Source: Ramlibacter sp. (GTDB lineage Bacteria > Pseudomonadota > Gammaproteobacteria > Burkholderiales > Burkholderiaceae_C). From it: a stretch of 64,000 bases of DNA. The stretch covers positions 16,927 to 80,926 of the forward strand of contig NZ_JARXAB010000023.1 in assembly GCF_029866045.1 (NCBI RefSeq), written 5' to 3'. The notes under the pieces are model-generated. The model saw only the letters and a program-made list of their open reading frames with translations, did not search any database and was not told the origin of the DNA. Shown in pieces: positions 1-9,874 of the stretch. Each line of letters starts with the position of its first letter. Position 1 is the first letter of the stretch. The position numbers and the translations under genes were made by a program.

Positions 1-1
1 C

Positions 2-391
2 GCCAAGCGCCGTGTGGGCGACGATCTGGCTGCCCGTGGCGAGGGCTGGGATGTCTACAGCCATGGCGGTCGCAAGAACACCGGCCTTGACGCGGTGCAG
101 TGGGCGTTTGACATGGCCCGCCGCGGCGCGGGTGAAATTCTCCTCACCAGCATGGACCGCGACGGCACCAAGAGCGGCTTCGACCTGGCCCTCACCCGCG
201 CCGTGGCCGACGCGGTGGAGGTGCCGGTCATTGCCTCCGGCGGGGTGGGTAACCTCGAGCATCTGGCCGATGGCGTGCAGCAGGGCGGCGCCGACGCGGT
301 GCTGGCTGCCAGCATCTTTCACTACGGTGAGTACACCGTGGCCCAAGCCAAAGAGGCCATGCGCGCCCGGGGTATCCCGGTGCGGCTCTGA
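2..391 (+). CDS. hisF: Imidazole glycerol phosphate synthase cyclase subunit HisF, 3' portion (5' truncated by window)
   Basis: Frame open to the window edge; motifs [41 protein letters not shown]; followed by hisI/hisE. Confidence 0.95.
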   Translation, partial: AKRRVGDDLAARGEGWDVYSHGGRKNTGLDAVQWAFDMARRGAGEILLTSMDRDGTKSGFDLALTRAVADAVEVPVIASGGVGNLEHLADGVQQGGADAVLAASIFHYGEYTVAQAKEAMRARGIPVRL

Positions 392-523
392 GCCCAGCCC
401 GCAACCGTCTGGCGCGGGGGTGACCGCCCTGGTGATGGCGGCCGCGACGCACGTGGCGCCGCAGGCGGCTGCGGAGGCGGCAAGCGCGTCGCCGCTCCTC
501 GCGCCATCAGCGACAATGCCAGC

Positions 524-913
524 ATGGAGTGGCTGGATCAGATCAAGTGGGATGCGCAAGGCCTCGTGCCCGTCATCGCCCAGGAGGCGACCACCGGCGA
601 CGTGCTGATGTTCGCCTGGATGACCCGCGAGGCGCTGGCGCTGACCGCGCGTGAGGGCCGGGCGGTTTATTACAGCCGCTCGCGTCAGCGCCTGTGGTTC
701 AAGGGCGAGGAGTCCGGTCACGTCCAGCAGGTGCACGAGCTGCGCCTGGACTGTGACCGCGATGTGGTGCTGCTCAAGGTCACCCAGACCGGCCATGAGC
801 CTGGCATCGCCTGCCACACCGGCCGCCATAGCTGCTTTTTCCAGGTCCTCAAGGACGGGCAGTGGCAGGCGGTTGACCCGGTCCTCAAAGACCCGGAGAG
901 CATCTACAAGTGA
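524..913 (+). CDS. hisI: Phosphoribosyl-AMP cyclohydrolase
   Basis: 129 aa with [21 protein letters not shown] and [10 protein letters not shown] motifs. Confidence 0.96.
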   Translation: MEWLDQIKWDAQGLVPVIAQEATTGDVLMFAWMTREALALTAREGRAVYYSRSRQRLWFKGEESGHVQQVHELRLDCDRDVVLLKVTQTGHEPGIACHTGRHSCFFQVLKDGQWQAVDPVLKDPESIYK

Positions 914-1299
914 ACCCATCTTCCAACGATTCGCTGGCCCGCCTGGCTGCTGTCATCGAGAGCCGAAAGCCGGCCGCCGGGGGCGACCCCGAGAAAAGCT
1001 ATGTCGCCCGCCTGCTTCACAAGGGGCCCGACGCATTCCTCAAAAAGGTCGGCGAAGAGGCCACTGAGGTGGTCATGGCGGCCAAGGACCTGGCCCATGG
1101 CCCGGTCGATGCCGCAGCCAGCCGGGCCGCCCTAGTCGGCGAAGTGGCCGACCTCTGGTTCCACACCATGATCGCGCTGGCCCATTTCGGGCTGTCGCCG
1201 GCCGATGTCGTGGCGGAGCTTGAGCGCCGCGAGGGCCTCTCTGGTCTGGAGGAAAAGGCCCTGCGCAAGGCCCAGGCCCGCGAGGCCGGGCAGACTTAA
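910..1299 (+). CDS. hisE: Phosphoribosyl-ATP pyrophosphatase
   Basis: GTG start overlapping the hisI stop; [16 protein letters not shown] and [13 protein letters not shown] motifs. Confidence 0.95.
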   Translation: MNPSSNDSLARLAAVIESRKPAAGGDPEKSYVARLLHKGPDAFLKKVGEEATEVVMAAKDLAHGPVDAAASRAALVGEVADLWFHTMIALAHFGLSPADVVAELERREGLSGLEEKALRKAQAREAGQT

Positions 1300-1384
1300 C
1301 GCTGGCCAAGACGCGACCCCCTCAAAGCGCCACCCTTCGCACCTTTGACCCCACCGCCTGGGTGGGTGTTCCCGGAGCTCCCTT

Positions 1385-1744
1385 ATGACCCACGACCCAA
1401 ACTGCCTCTTTTGCAAGATCGTCGCCGGTACGATTCCCTCGCGTAAGGTTTACGAGGACGAGGAGATCTTCGCCTTCCACGACATTCACCCTTGGGCCCC
1501 GGTGCACTTCCTCATGATCCCCAAGGCCCACATCCCCTCCATGGCCCAACTCGGGCCTGAGCATGCCAACCTCATGGGCCGGCTGATGACGCTGGCCCCG
1601 CGCCTGGCCCTGGAGCAGGGCTGCAACCCCTACCCCCAGGGGGGGTTTCGCATCGTTGCCAATACCGGCGGCGAGGGCGGCCAAGAGGTCCACCACCTGC
1701 ATATCCATGTGATGGGCGGTCCGCGGCCCTGGCTCAGGGGCTGA
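1385..1744 (+). CDS. HIT (histidine triad) family protein
   Basis: CLFCKIVAGTIPSRKVYEDE and HHLHIHVMGG histidine triad. Confidence 0.95.
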   Translation: MTHDPNCLFCKIVAGTIPSRKVYEDEEIFAFHDIHPWAPVHFLMIPKAHIPSMAQLGPEHANLMGRLMTLAPRLALEQGCNPYPQGGFRIVANTGGEGGQEVHHLHIHVMGGPRPWLRG

Positions 1745-1850
1745 GGGCCCGACACGCGCCGCAGGGTCGGCGAGCGCTGCAATCCCCGTCCGCGAGACCG
1801 GCCCGGGCGCGCAGGACTAGAATCAGGCTAAGTTCTTTCAGGAGTTTTCC

Positions 1851-2117
1851 ATGGGTTCCTTTTCCATTTGGCACTGGCTGATCGTGCTGGCGATCGTGGT
1901 GCTCGTGTTCGGCACCAAGAAGCTGAAGAACATCGGCTCTGACCTCGGCGGCGCAGTCAAAGGCTTCAAAGACGGCGTGCGTGACGGCACCACCCCCGCG
2001 GAGCAGGCCCAGCCGGCTGCGCCGGCCGCCCCCGCCCAGCAGGTTTCTGCGTCTGCCACGGTCGACGCCAAGAACGATGGCAAGACCATCGACGTCGAGG
2101 CCAAGAGCAAGTCCTGA
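1851..2117 (+). CDS. tatA: Sec-independent translocase subunit TatA
   Basis: [40 protein letters not shown]. Confidence 0.96.
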   Translation: MGSFSIWHWLIVLAIVVLVFGTKKLKNIGSDLGGAVKGFKDGVRDGTTPAEQAQPAAPAAPAQQVSASATVDAKNDGKTIDVEAKSKS

Positions 2118-2196
2118 CCTGGCCACCCGGATTCGGCCCGCCTCTCCTGCGGGCCGCCCCTGACGTGCACCCCCGGGCCTCTTCCCCCTTCCCCTC

Positions 2197-2658
2197 GTGA
2201 TCGACATCGGCATTTCCAAGATAGCGCTTATCGGCGCGGTGGCGTTGATCGTCATCGGGCCGGACAAGTTGCCGCGCCTCGCCCGCACGATCGGCGCGCT
2301 CTTGGGCAAAGCCCAGCGCTATGTTGCCGATGTGAAGGCCGAGGTCAATCGGTCGATTGACCTCGACGAGCTGCGCAAGATGAAGGACTCGGTCGAGACG
2401 GCCGCCCGGGACGTGGAGACTGCGGTGCACGAGACCACCTCCGGTATCGAGCGTGACCTCGGAGCCATCGTCGACGAGTCCACCTCCGCCTCAGAGCCCC
2501 TGGCCACGCCAGTCCCCGAGTACAAGAACCCCGGCAAAAACTGGCGCCTTAAGCAGGGCGCCATGCCGCAGTGGTACAAAGCCCGCGCCGGTGTGCGCCG
2601 GCATGTGCTCTCCGGGGCCGCCCGCGTGGCGCGCTACCGGCCCAAGAAATTCAGCTGA
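2197..2658 (+). CDS. tatB: Sec-independent translocase subunit TatB
   Basis: GTG start; [42 protein letters not shown]; between tatA and tatC. Confidence 0.94.
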   Translation: MIDIGISKIALIGAVALIVIGPDKLPRLARTIGALLGKAQRYVADVKAEVNRSIDLDELRKMKDSVETAARDVETAVHETTSGIERDLGAIVDESTSASEPLATPVPEYKNPGKNWRLKQGAMPQWYKARAGVRRHVLSGAARVARYRPKKFS

Positions 2659-3632
2659 TGGCCGCAACTGACAAAGAAGACGAACTGGCCGGTACCGAGC
2701 AACCCTTCGTCTCCCACCTGATCGAGCTGCGCGACCGCCTGGTGAAGGCGCTGATCGCAGTCGTTGTCGCCGGCGCCGTGCTGGCGCTGTGGCCGGGACC
2801 TGGCCGCCTCTACGACTTCCTGGCCGCCCCCCTGATTGCCACGCTGCCCCAGGGCGCGACGCTCATCGCCACCTCGGTGATCTCGCCCTTTTTGGTGCCA
2901 CTCAAGATCTTGCTGATGGCGGCCTTCCTGATAGCGCTGCCGGTCGTTCTCTACCAGGTCTGGGCCTTCGTTGCCCCCGGCCTCTACAACCACGAGAAGC
3001 GGCTGGTGCTTCCGCTGGTGGTCTCGAGCACCTTGCTGTTCTTCATCGGCGTGGCTTTTTGCTACTACTTCGTCTTCGGCCAGGTGTTCAAGTTCATCCA
3101 GAGCTTCGCCCCCAAGAGCATCACTGCTGCGCCTGATATCGAGGCTTACCTGAGCTTCGTGCTGACCATGTTCCTGGCCTTCGGCCTGGCTTTCGAGGTT
3201 CCCATCGTGGTGGTAGTCCTGGCTCGCATGGGCGTCGTGACCATCGAGAAGCTCAAGGCCTTTCGCAGCTATTTCATCGTGCTGGCCTTCGTCATCGCCG
3301 CGGTGGTGACGCCGCCGGACGTGGTGTCGCAGTTGGCCCTGGCCATTCCGATGTGCATCCTCTACGAGGTGGGCATCGTGGCGGCCAAGTTCTTCATGAC
3401 CTACACCAAGGCGCCCGAGGAGCCTACCGACGGCGCGGCCGCAGACCAGACGGCTGGCCAGGGCGCGCAGGCCGCGCCCACTCCCGCTGACGGGTCTACA
3501 GCCACCGCTGACGGGCCTACGACGCCTGCCGGTCAGTCGCCCAGTGAGGTCACAGTTGCTGGAGAAGCCCCTCCTGGCGCAAGCGGTGACACGCTTGCGG
3601 CGACGGGTCCAACCGAACCACCTCGGCCCTGA
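2658..3632 (+). CDS. tatC: Sec-independent translocase subunit TatC
   Basis: FVSHLIELRDRLVKALIAV, multiple TM segments; Pro/Thr/Ala-rich C-terminal extension. Confidence 0.95.
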   Translation: MAATDKEDELAGTEQPFVSHLIELRDRLVKALIAVVVAGAVLALWPGPGRLYDFLAAPLIATLPQGATLIATSVISPFLVPLKILLMAAFLIALPVVLYQVWAFVAPGLYNHEKRLVLPLVVSSTLLFFIGVAFCYYFVFGQVFKFIQSFAPKSITAAPDIEAYLSFVLTMFLAFGLAFEVPIVVVVLARMGVVTIEKLKAFRSYFIVLAFVIAAVVTPPDVVSQLALAIPMCILYEVGIVAAKFFMTYTKAPEEPTDGAAADQTAGQGAQAAPTPADGSTATADGPTTPAGQSPSEVTVAGEAPPGASGDTLAATGPTEPPRP

Positions 3633-3729
3633 TCCGGGAGGCTTGCTTGGCATCTGGCGCCTGGCCAGGTCTAAGCTTTGCGCGAGCGCCCAGCGCAAGG
3701 GTTCCCGGTCCCGGATGTGGGGCGGCTGC

Positions 3730-4911
3730 CTAGCGCGGCCCCTGCGGCCCCTGCGGCCCCTGTGACCCTTGAGACATAGGCGGCCGAGGCCGCAGGCCTG
3801 GCGTGATTTTCAGCGCTAGCTCGTCCGCGCGGCGCTGCACTTTGAACACGGTCTCAACCCCGGGTTTGAGCGCCGCCACTTGGCTCAGCAACTCGGGCAC
3901 GTTGCCCACCCGCTGGCCGCCGACCTCCTCGATGACGTCGCCGGGCCGAATGCCCGCCTTGGCGGCTGGGCCACTTTGCAGCACGCCGGTAATCAAGACG
4001 CCGCGCGCCGCCTGTGCGCGGAAAGTCTCGCGCAGCTCGGGCGTGAGGTCGGCAGGCTCCACCCCGATCCAGCCACGGCGCACGGACCCCTCTTTCACGA
4101 TGCTCTCCAGGATCTGACGCGCGGTAGCCACGGGAATCGCAAAGCCAATGCCCATGCTGCCGCCTGAGCGGGAGTAAATGGCGGTGTTGATACCCACCAG
4201 GTGGCCCTGGATGTCGACTAGCGCGCCGCCGGAGTTGCCAGGGTTGATCGCGGCGTCGGTCTGGATGAAGTTCTCGAAGGTGTTGATCCCCAGCTGGTTG
4301 CGGCCCAGGGCGCTGACGATGCCGCTGGTCACCGTCTGACCCACGCCGAAGGGGTTGCCGATCGCCAGCACCTGGTCGCCCACCTGCAGTGCGTCGGAGC
4401 TGCCCAGGGTGATCGCTGGCAGCTTGTCCAGGGTGATGCGCAGCACAGCAAGATCGCTCTCCGGGTCGGTGCCGATCACCTTGGCCCGGGCGCTGCGGCT
4501 GTCGTTGAGAACCACCTGAATCTCATCGGCGCCCTCCACCACATGGTTGTTGGTGAGGATGTAGCCCTCGGGGCTGATGATCACCCCGCTGCCCAGGGCC
4601 GCCTGCGGCTGGTTGCCCTGGTCGCCGAAGAAGAAGCGAAACCAGGGCTCGTTCGCGTGCGGCCCCTGTCCGGCGGCCTTGGATGTGTTGATGCTCACCA
4701 CCGCCGCAGCGCCCCGCTGGGCCGCCTGCCGGAAGCTCCCCGGGGGTGCGGCGCCGCCAGAGGAGGGCGCCGCCTCCAGCAGGGCCACGCCGGAGCTTCG
4801 GCCCAGCCCTGGCGCCTGGCGCAGCCAGTCCGGTTGCAGGGTGGTGACCACGAAATAGGCCGCCAGCAGGACCGTTACCGACTGGGAAAAGAGGAGCCAA
4901 AAGCGTCGCAT
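3730..4911 (-). CDS. DegS/HtrA-like S1C serine protease (N-terminal TM, one PDZ domain)
   Basis: GYILTNNHVVEGADEI, SDLAVLRI, NPGNSGGALVDIQGHLVGINTAI catalytic motifs; ORF could start at 4944 but MRRFWLLF (4911) is preferred. Confidence 0.93.
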   Translation of the reverse strand: MRRFWLLFSQSVTVLLAAYFVVTTLQPDWLRQAPGLGRSSGVALLEAAPSSGGAAPPGSFRQAAQRGAAAVVSINTSKAAGQGPHANEPWFRFFFGDQGNQPQAALGSGVIISPEGYILTNNHVVEGADEIQVVLNDSRSARAKVIGTDPESDLAVLRITLDKLPAITLGSSDALQVGDQVLAIGNPFGVGQTVTSGIVSALGRNQLGINTFENFIQTDAAINPGNSGGALVDIQGHLVGINTAIYSRSGGSMGIGFAIPVATARQILESIVKEGSVRRGWIGVEPADLTPELRETFRAQAARGVLITGVLQSGPAAKAGIRPGDVIEEVGGQRVGNVPELLSQVAALKPGVETVFKVQRRADELALKITPGLRPRPPMSQGSQGPQGPQGPR

Positions 4912-4964
4912 GGCCGGAGAATAACGCCGGTCGATCATCGACAATGCGCCTCGAACGGATTCCC

Positions 4965-5741
4965 ATGGCCACCCTGCAACAACTTATTCAAGCCTGCGAC
5001 GGCCTGCTCCAGCCCGAGCGCTTCCGCGATTACGGCCCCAACGGCTTGCAAGTCGAGGGGCGCCCGCAGGTGCACAAGCTGGTTTCTGGCGTCACCGCCA
5101 GCCTGGACCTGATCGACGCAGCGATCGCAGCCGGCGCCGACGCGGTTCTGGTGCACCATGGCTTGTTCTGGCGCGGCCAGGACGGCCGGGTCACCGGCTG
5201 GATGCGCCAGCGTCTGGCCCGCCTGCTGGCCCACGACATCAGCGTGCTGGCCTACCACCTCCCTTTGGACGCACACCCGGAGTTGGGCAACAACGCCCAG
5301 CTCGGTCGGGTCCTGGGCCTGCTGGCTGACGCCCGATTCGGGGAGCAAGACCTGGGCTTTCTCGGTGGACCGGCCGACGGCCAGGCCTTTGCCGACACTG
5401 CGGCCCTCAGGGCCCGTGTGGAGCAGGCGCTGGGGCGTCAGGTCACGGTGGTCGAGGGCCGCAACGCCCAGGGCGCAGCGCCCGCATCCTTGACTCGCAT
5501 CGCTTGGTGCAGCGGCGGAGCCCAGGGCTACTTTGAGGCCGCCATCGCCGCCGGCGCCCAGGCCTTCCTCACCGGCGAGATTTCCGAGCCTCAGGCCCAT
5601 TACGCGCGCGAATGCGGCGTGAGCTTCTTGGCCTGCGGCCATCACGCCACCGAGCGCTACGGAGCGCCGGCGGTGGCCGCTCGTGTGGCGCAGGACCTGG
5701 GCCTGGCGCACGAGTTCATCGACATCCCGAACCCCGCATGA
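4965..5741 (+). CDS. Nif3-like dinuclear metal center protein
   Basis: YGPNGLQVEG, DAVLVHHGLFW, AFLTGEISEPQAHYARE, CGHHATERYG. Confidence 0.93.
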   Translation: MATLQQLIQACDGLLQPERFRDYGPNGLQVEGRPQVHKLVSGVTASLDLIDAAIAAGADAVLVHHGLFWRGQDGRVTGWMRQRLARLLAHDISVLAYHLPLDAHPELGNNAQLGRVLGLLADARFGEQDLGFLGGPADGQAFADTAALRARVEQALGRQVTVVEGRNAQGAAPASLTRIAWCSGGAQGYFEAAIAAGAQAFLTGEISEPQAHYARECGVSFLACGHHATERYGAPAVAARVAQDLGLAHEFIDIPNPA

Positions 5742-6793
5742 GCACGCACCTCCCGATCGCGCTGACCATGGGCGACGCCGCTGGCATCGGTGGAGAGGTT
5801 CTGGTCAAGGCCTTTGCCACCGAGCCCGCGCTGATGGCCGGCTGCTTTGTCGCTGGCGACCTGGCGCACCTGCGCCGGGCTGCCGCCGCTGTGGCGGCGA
5901 CCGGTGTCGGGCCGGCCCCGGGCATGGCACTGCCGGTGGCCCTGATCGAGGGGCCCGAGCAGGCCCACGCGGTGCCCGCAGGCTGTCTGCCTGTCGTTCA
6001 GGTCGGCGCGCCGTCGGCCACCCTGGTCCCCTGGGGCCAGGTGGACGCCCAGGCCGGTCGCATGGCAGCCGAGTCTGTCATCTGGGCCGCTCGGCAGGCG
6101 CTGCGCGGCGAGGTGGCGGCGGTGGTCACCGCGCCCCTGCACAAGGAGGCGCTGGCGGCTGCAGGCGTGGCCTTTCCGGGACACACCGAGCTGCTGCAGG
6201 CCGAGGCCGCCGCGCACCTGGGCCGGTCGATCGCCGAGGTGCCGGTGCGGATGATGCTGGCCAGCCCCGCCCTGCGCGTCGTGCTCGTGAGCATCCATGT
6301 CTCCCTGCGTCAGGCCATCGAGGCGGTGACGTTCGAAAACGTGCTGCAAACCCTGCGCATCACCCACGCCGCCCTGTCCCGGGCCCTCGGCCATCCCCCG
6401 CGCATCGCGGTGGCGGGCCTCAACCCCCATGCCGGGGAGGGCGGCCTGTTCGGCCGCGAGGAGATCGATTTCATTGCACCGGCGGTTACAGCAGCGCGCG
6501 CCGAGGGCATGCAGGTCGAGGGGCCTAGGGCGCCCGACACCATTTTCATGCGCGCCCGCCACGCGCCAGACCACCCCGGCGAGTTCGATGTCGTCGTGGC
6601 GATGTACCACGACCAGGGACTCATCCCGGTGAAGTACCTGGGCCTCGATGAGGGTGTCAACGTGACCCTGGGCCTGCCCCTGGTGCGTACCAGTCCCGAC
6701 CACGGTACTGCTTTCGATATCGCCGGCAGCGGCCGTGCCGACCCCGCCAGCTTGCTGGCGGCGGTGCGAAGCGCACGCAGCCTCGTGCTTTGA
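5738..6793 (+). CDS. pdxA: 4-hydroxythreonine-4-phosphate dehydrogenase PdxA
   Basis: ITAPLHKEAL-like VTAPLHKEALAAAGVAFPGHTELL, AGLNPHAGEGGLFGREE, MYHDQGLIPVKYLGLDEGVNVTLGLP; ATGA overlap with upstream gene. Confidence 0.95.
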   Translation: MSTHLPIALTMGDAAGIGGEVLVKAFATEPALMAGCFVAGDLAHLRRAAAAVAATGVGPAPGMALPVALIEGPEQAHAVPAGCLPVVQVGAPSATLVPWGQVDAQAGRMAAESVIWAARQALRGEVAAVVTAPLHKEALAAAGVAFPGHTELLQAEAAAHLGRSIAEVPVRMMLASPALRVVLVSIHVSLRQAIEAVTFENVLQTLRITHAALSRALGHPPRIAVAGLNPHAGEGGLFGREEIDFIAPAVTAARAEGMQVEGPRAPDTIFMRARHAPDHPGEFDVVVAMYHDQGLIPVKYLGLDEGVNVTLGLPLVRTSPDHGTAFDIAGSGRADPASLLAAVRSARSLVL

Positions 6794-6909
6794 ATCCTTC
6801 CGTACCACCCGGTCTGGCGCCCGCTGTCTCCACACATCGAGGCGGGCTGAAATGGTTCGCTACAATCGCGGGTTGTCCCTAATCCAAGCATCTTCCGTCG
6901 AGGACCCCC

Positions 6910-7506
6910 ATGAGTAGCACCCCAGTGGACGCCAGCAAACGGACGTGGTTGATCGCGTCTGGCTGTGCCGGCGCAGTGGGCGGCGCGTTCGTCGCCGTTC
7001 CCTTCGTGAGCAGCTTCCAGCCTTCCGAGCGCGCCAAGGCCGCAGGCGCTGCCGTGGAGGTCGACATCTCCGCCCTCCAGCCCGGCGAAAAAGTCACTGT
7101 CGAGTGGCGAGGCAAGCCGGTCTGGATCATGAAGCGCACGCCGGAACAATTGGCCGCCCTGCCCAAGTTCGATGGTCAGCTGGCCGACCCCAAGTCCGAT
7201 CGCACCGCGTACCCCACTCCGGACTACGCCAAGAACACCCACCGTTCGATCAAGCCCGAAATTTTTGTGGGTGTGGGCATCTGCTCCCACCTGGGCTGCT
7301 CGCCCAGCGACAAGTTTCAGGCGGGGCCGCAGCCTTCGCTGCCCGATGACTGGCAAGGCGGCTTCCTCTGCCCCTGCCACGGTTCCACCTTCGACCTGGC
7401 CGGCCGCGTGTTCAAGAACAAGCCCGCGCCTGACAACCTCGAGGTGCCGCCGCACATGTATGTGTCCGACACCAAGCTGGTGATCGGCGAAGACAAGAAG
7501 GCGTGA
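6910..7506 (+). CDS. petA: Ubiquinol-cytochrome c reductase iron-sulfur (Rieske) subunit
   Basis: CSHLGCSP...CPCHGSTFDLAGRVFKNKPAPDNLEVPP. Confidence 0.97.
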   Translation: MSSTPVDASKRTWLIASGCAGAVGGAFVAVPFVSSFQPSERAKAAGAAVEVDISALQPGEKVTVEWRGKPVWIMKRTPEQLAALPKFDGQLADPKSDRTAYPTPDYAKNTHRSIKPEIFVGVGICSHLGCSPSDKFQAGPQPSLPDDWQGGFLCPCHGSTFDLAGRVFKNKPAPDNLEVPPHMYVSDTKLVIGEDKKA

Positions 7507-7514
7507 GACAGACC

Positions 7515-8927
7515 ATGGCTCAATTCAAGGAAATTTCCCCCAATGCCTCGGCCTCCGAGAAGCTGACCAACTGGTTCGACAACCGCTTCCCGACCGCCTT
7601 TGCCGCGTACCGCGACCACCTGTCCGAGTACTACGCACCGAAGAACTTCAACTTCTGGTACTTCTTCGGCTCGCTGGCGCTCCTGGTGCTGGTGATCCAG
7701 ATCGTCACCGGCATCTTTCTGGTGATGAACTACAAACCCGACGCGAACACTGCCTTCGCTTCGGTCGAGTACATCATGCGTGATGTGCCCTGGGGCTGGC
7801 TGATCCGCTACATGCATTCCACCGGCGCCTCGGCCTTTTTCGTCGTGGTCTACCTGCACATGTTCCGCGGCCTGATCTACGGCAGCTACAGAAAGCCCAG
7901 GGAGCTGGTCTGGATCTTCGGCTGCGCGATCTTCCTGTGCCTGATGGCTGAGGCCTTCATGGGCTACCTGCTCCCCTGGGGGCAAATGTCTTACTGGGGT
8001 GCGCAGGTGATCGTGAACCTGTTCGCCGCCATTCCCTTCATCGGCCCTGACCTGGCGCTGCTTATTCGCGGCGACTACGTGGTGTCCGACGCTACCCTGA
8101 ACCGCTTCTTCAGCTTCCACGTGATCGCGGTGCCCCTGGTTCTGCTGGGCCTGGTGGTGGCGCACATCCTGGCGCTGCATGACGTCGGCTCGAACAACCC
8201 GGATGGCGTCGAGATCAAGGGCCCCAACGCCCCCAAGGATGCCAACGGAAAGCCCCTTGACGGCATTCCCTTCCATCCGTACTACACCGTTCACGACATC
8301 TTGGGCGTGTCTGTCTTCCTGTTGGTGTTCTCCGCCATCGTGTTCTTTGCGCCTGAATTCGGCGGCTACTTCCTGGAGTACAACAACTTCATCCCAGCCG
8401 ACCCGCTCAAAACCCCGGCGCACATCGCCCCGGTGTGGTACTTCACGCCGTATTACTCAATGCTGCGCGCCATTACCTCCGAGATGGTCTACGTGCTGGT
8501 GCTGTGCGTGGTAGCAGCCGCTGCCCTGGTGTCACTGCGCTCCAAGCTGCCCACCTTCATCAAGGGCGGTATCGTGATCGGCGCCGTGGTCGGCATCGCC
8601 CTGCTGCTGGGTATTGATGCCAAGTTCTGGGGTGTGGTCGTGATGGGTGGCGCCGTGATCATCATGTTCTTCCTGCCCTGGCTCGATCACAGCCCGGTGC
8701 GCTCCATCCGCTACCGCCCGAGCTGGCACAAATACGTCTACGGCGTGTTCGTCGTCAACTTCTTCGTTCTGGGCTATCTTGGCGTGCAGCCGCCCTCGCC
8801 GATCGGTGAGCGCGTCTCGCAGGTGGGCACCTTGTTCTATTTCGGCTTCTTCCTGCTGATGCCGTGGTGGAGCCGCCTGGGTGAGCCCAAACCGGTGCCC
8901 GAGCGCATCACCTTCGCGCCCCACTGA
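7515..8927 (+). CDS. petB: Cytochrome b of the bc1 complex
   Basis: WFDNRFPTAFAAYRDHLSEYYAPKNFNFWYFFGSLALLVLVIQIVTGIFLVMNY; PEFGGYFLEYNNFIPADPLKTP. Confidence 0.97.
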   Translation: MAQFKEISPNASASEKLTNWFDNRFPTAFAAYRDHLSEYYAPKNFNFWYFFGSLALLVLVIQIVTGIFLVMNYKPDANTAFASVEYIMRDVPWGWLIRYMHSTGASAFFVVVYLHMFRGLIYGSYRKPRELVWIFGCAIFLCLMAEAFMGYLLPWGQMSYWGAQVIVNLFAAIPFIGPDLALLIRGDYVVSDATLNRFFSFHVIAVPLVLLGLVVAHILALHDVGSNNPDGVEIKGPNAPKDANGKPLDGIPFHPYYTVHDILGVSVFLLVFSAIVFFAPEFGGYFLEYNNFIPADPLKTPAHIAPVWYFTPYYSMLRAITSEMVYVLVLCVVAAAALVSLRSKLPTFIKGGIVIGAVVGIALLLGIDAKFWGVVVMGGAVIIMFFLPWLDHSPVRSIRYRPSWHKYVYGVFVVNFFVLGYLGVQPPSPIGERVSQVGTLFYFGFFLLMPWWSRLGEPKPVPERITFAPH

Positions 8928-8948
8928 AGTCAAGGCAGGGACCATTCC

Positions 8949-9728
8949 ATGAAAAAGACCCTCTCTTCCCTGTTCCTGGCGCTGGTCACGGCCCTGAGCT
9001 TGGGGCTCGCCGGCACGGCAGCCCATGCGGCGGGCGGCGACACCATCGCCTGGGACAAGGCACCCAACAAGGTCAACGACCTGCCCGCCCTGCAAGAAGG
9101 CGCGAAGCTGTTTGTCAACTACTGCCTGAACTGCCACTCTGCTGCCTACATGCGCTACAACCGCCTGCAGGACATCGGCCTGACCGAGCAGCAGATCAAG
9201 GACAACCTGCTGTTCGCCACCGACAAGATCGGTGACACGATGAAGTCCAACATCGACCCGAAGCAGGCCAAGGAGTGGTTTGGTGGCCTGCCGCCTGACC
9301 TGACCCTCGTCGCCCGTTCGCGCGCTGGCCACGGCGGCACTGGCGCAGATTACCTGTACACCTACCTGCGTACCTACTACCGTGACCCGACCAAGGCCAC
9401 CGGCTGGAACAACCTGGCCTTCCCGAATGTCGGCATGCCGCATGTGCTCTACCAACTGCAGGGCGAGCGTGAGCCAATCTACGAAACCGTGAAGGCTCAC
9501 GGCCAGGACACCCAAGTCTTCAAGGGCTGGAAGCAGATCACCCCCGGCACGATGACGCCCCTGCAGTACGACCAGGCGATGGCCAATCTGGTGGGCTACA
9601 TGCAGTGGATGGCGGAGCCTGCGCAGAACACCCGCGTACGGGTGGGTGTTTGGGTCCTGCTGTTTTTGGCGGTATTCACTGTTTTTGCCTGGCGCCTCAA
9701 CGCCGCTTTCTGGAAGAATGTCCGCTGA
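8949..9728 (+). CDS. petC: Cytochrome c1
   Basis: Signal peptide, CLNCHS haem motif, YMRYNRLQDIGLT, C-terminal TM anchor. Confidence 0.96.
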   Translation: MKKTLSSLFLALVTALSLGLAGTAAHAAGGDTIAWDKAPNKVNDLPALQEGAKLFVNYCLNCHSAAYMRYNRLQDIGLTEQQIKDNLLFATDKIGDTMKSNIDPKQAKEWFGGLPPDLTLVARSRAGHGGTGADYLYTYLRTYYRDPTKATGWNNLAFPNVGMPHVLYQLQGEREPIYETVKAHGQDTQVFKGWKQITPGTMTPLQYDQAMANLVGYMQWMAEPAQNTRVRVGVWVLLFLAVFTVFAWRLNAAFWKNVR

Positions 9729-9822
9729 CGCGGCGTGCTGAATGGACAAGGCCGCTCACGCGGTGTCCTGAAGTACACCGGGGTTTGGGCGCATAACGCG
9801 CCCGAACCCAGCGAATCCCCCT

Positions 9823-9855
9823 GGAGTGGGCCGCCTCGCGGGCCCGCTCCTTTTT
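9823..9855 (+). terminator. Rho-independent terminator after petC
   Basis: GGAGTGGGCC-GCCTCGCG-GGCCCGCTCC stem followed by TTTTT. Confidence 0.8.
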
Positions 9856-9874
9856 GATTTAAGGAGCCACCGAC

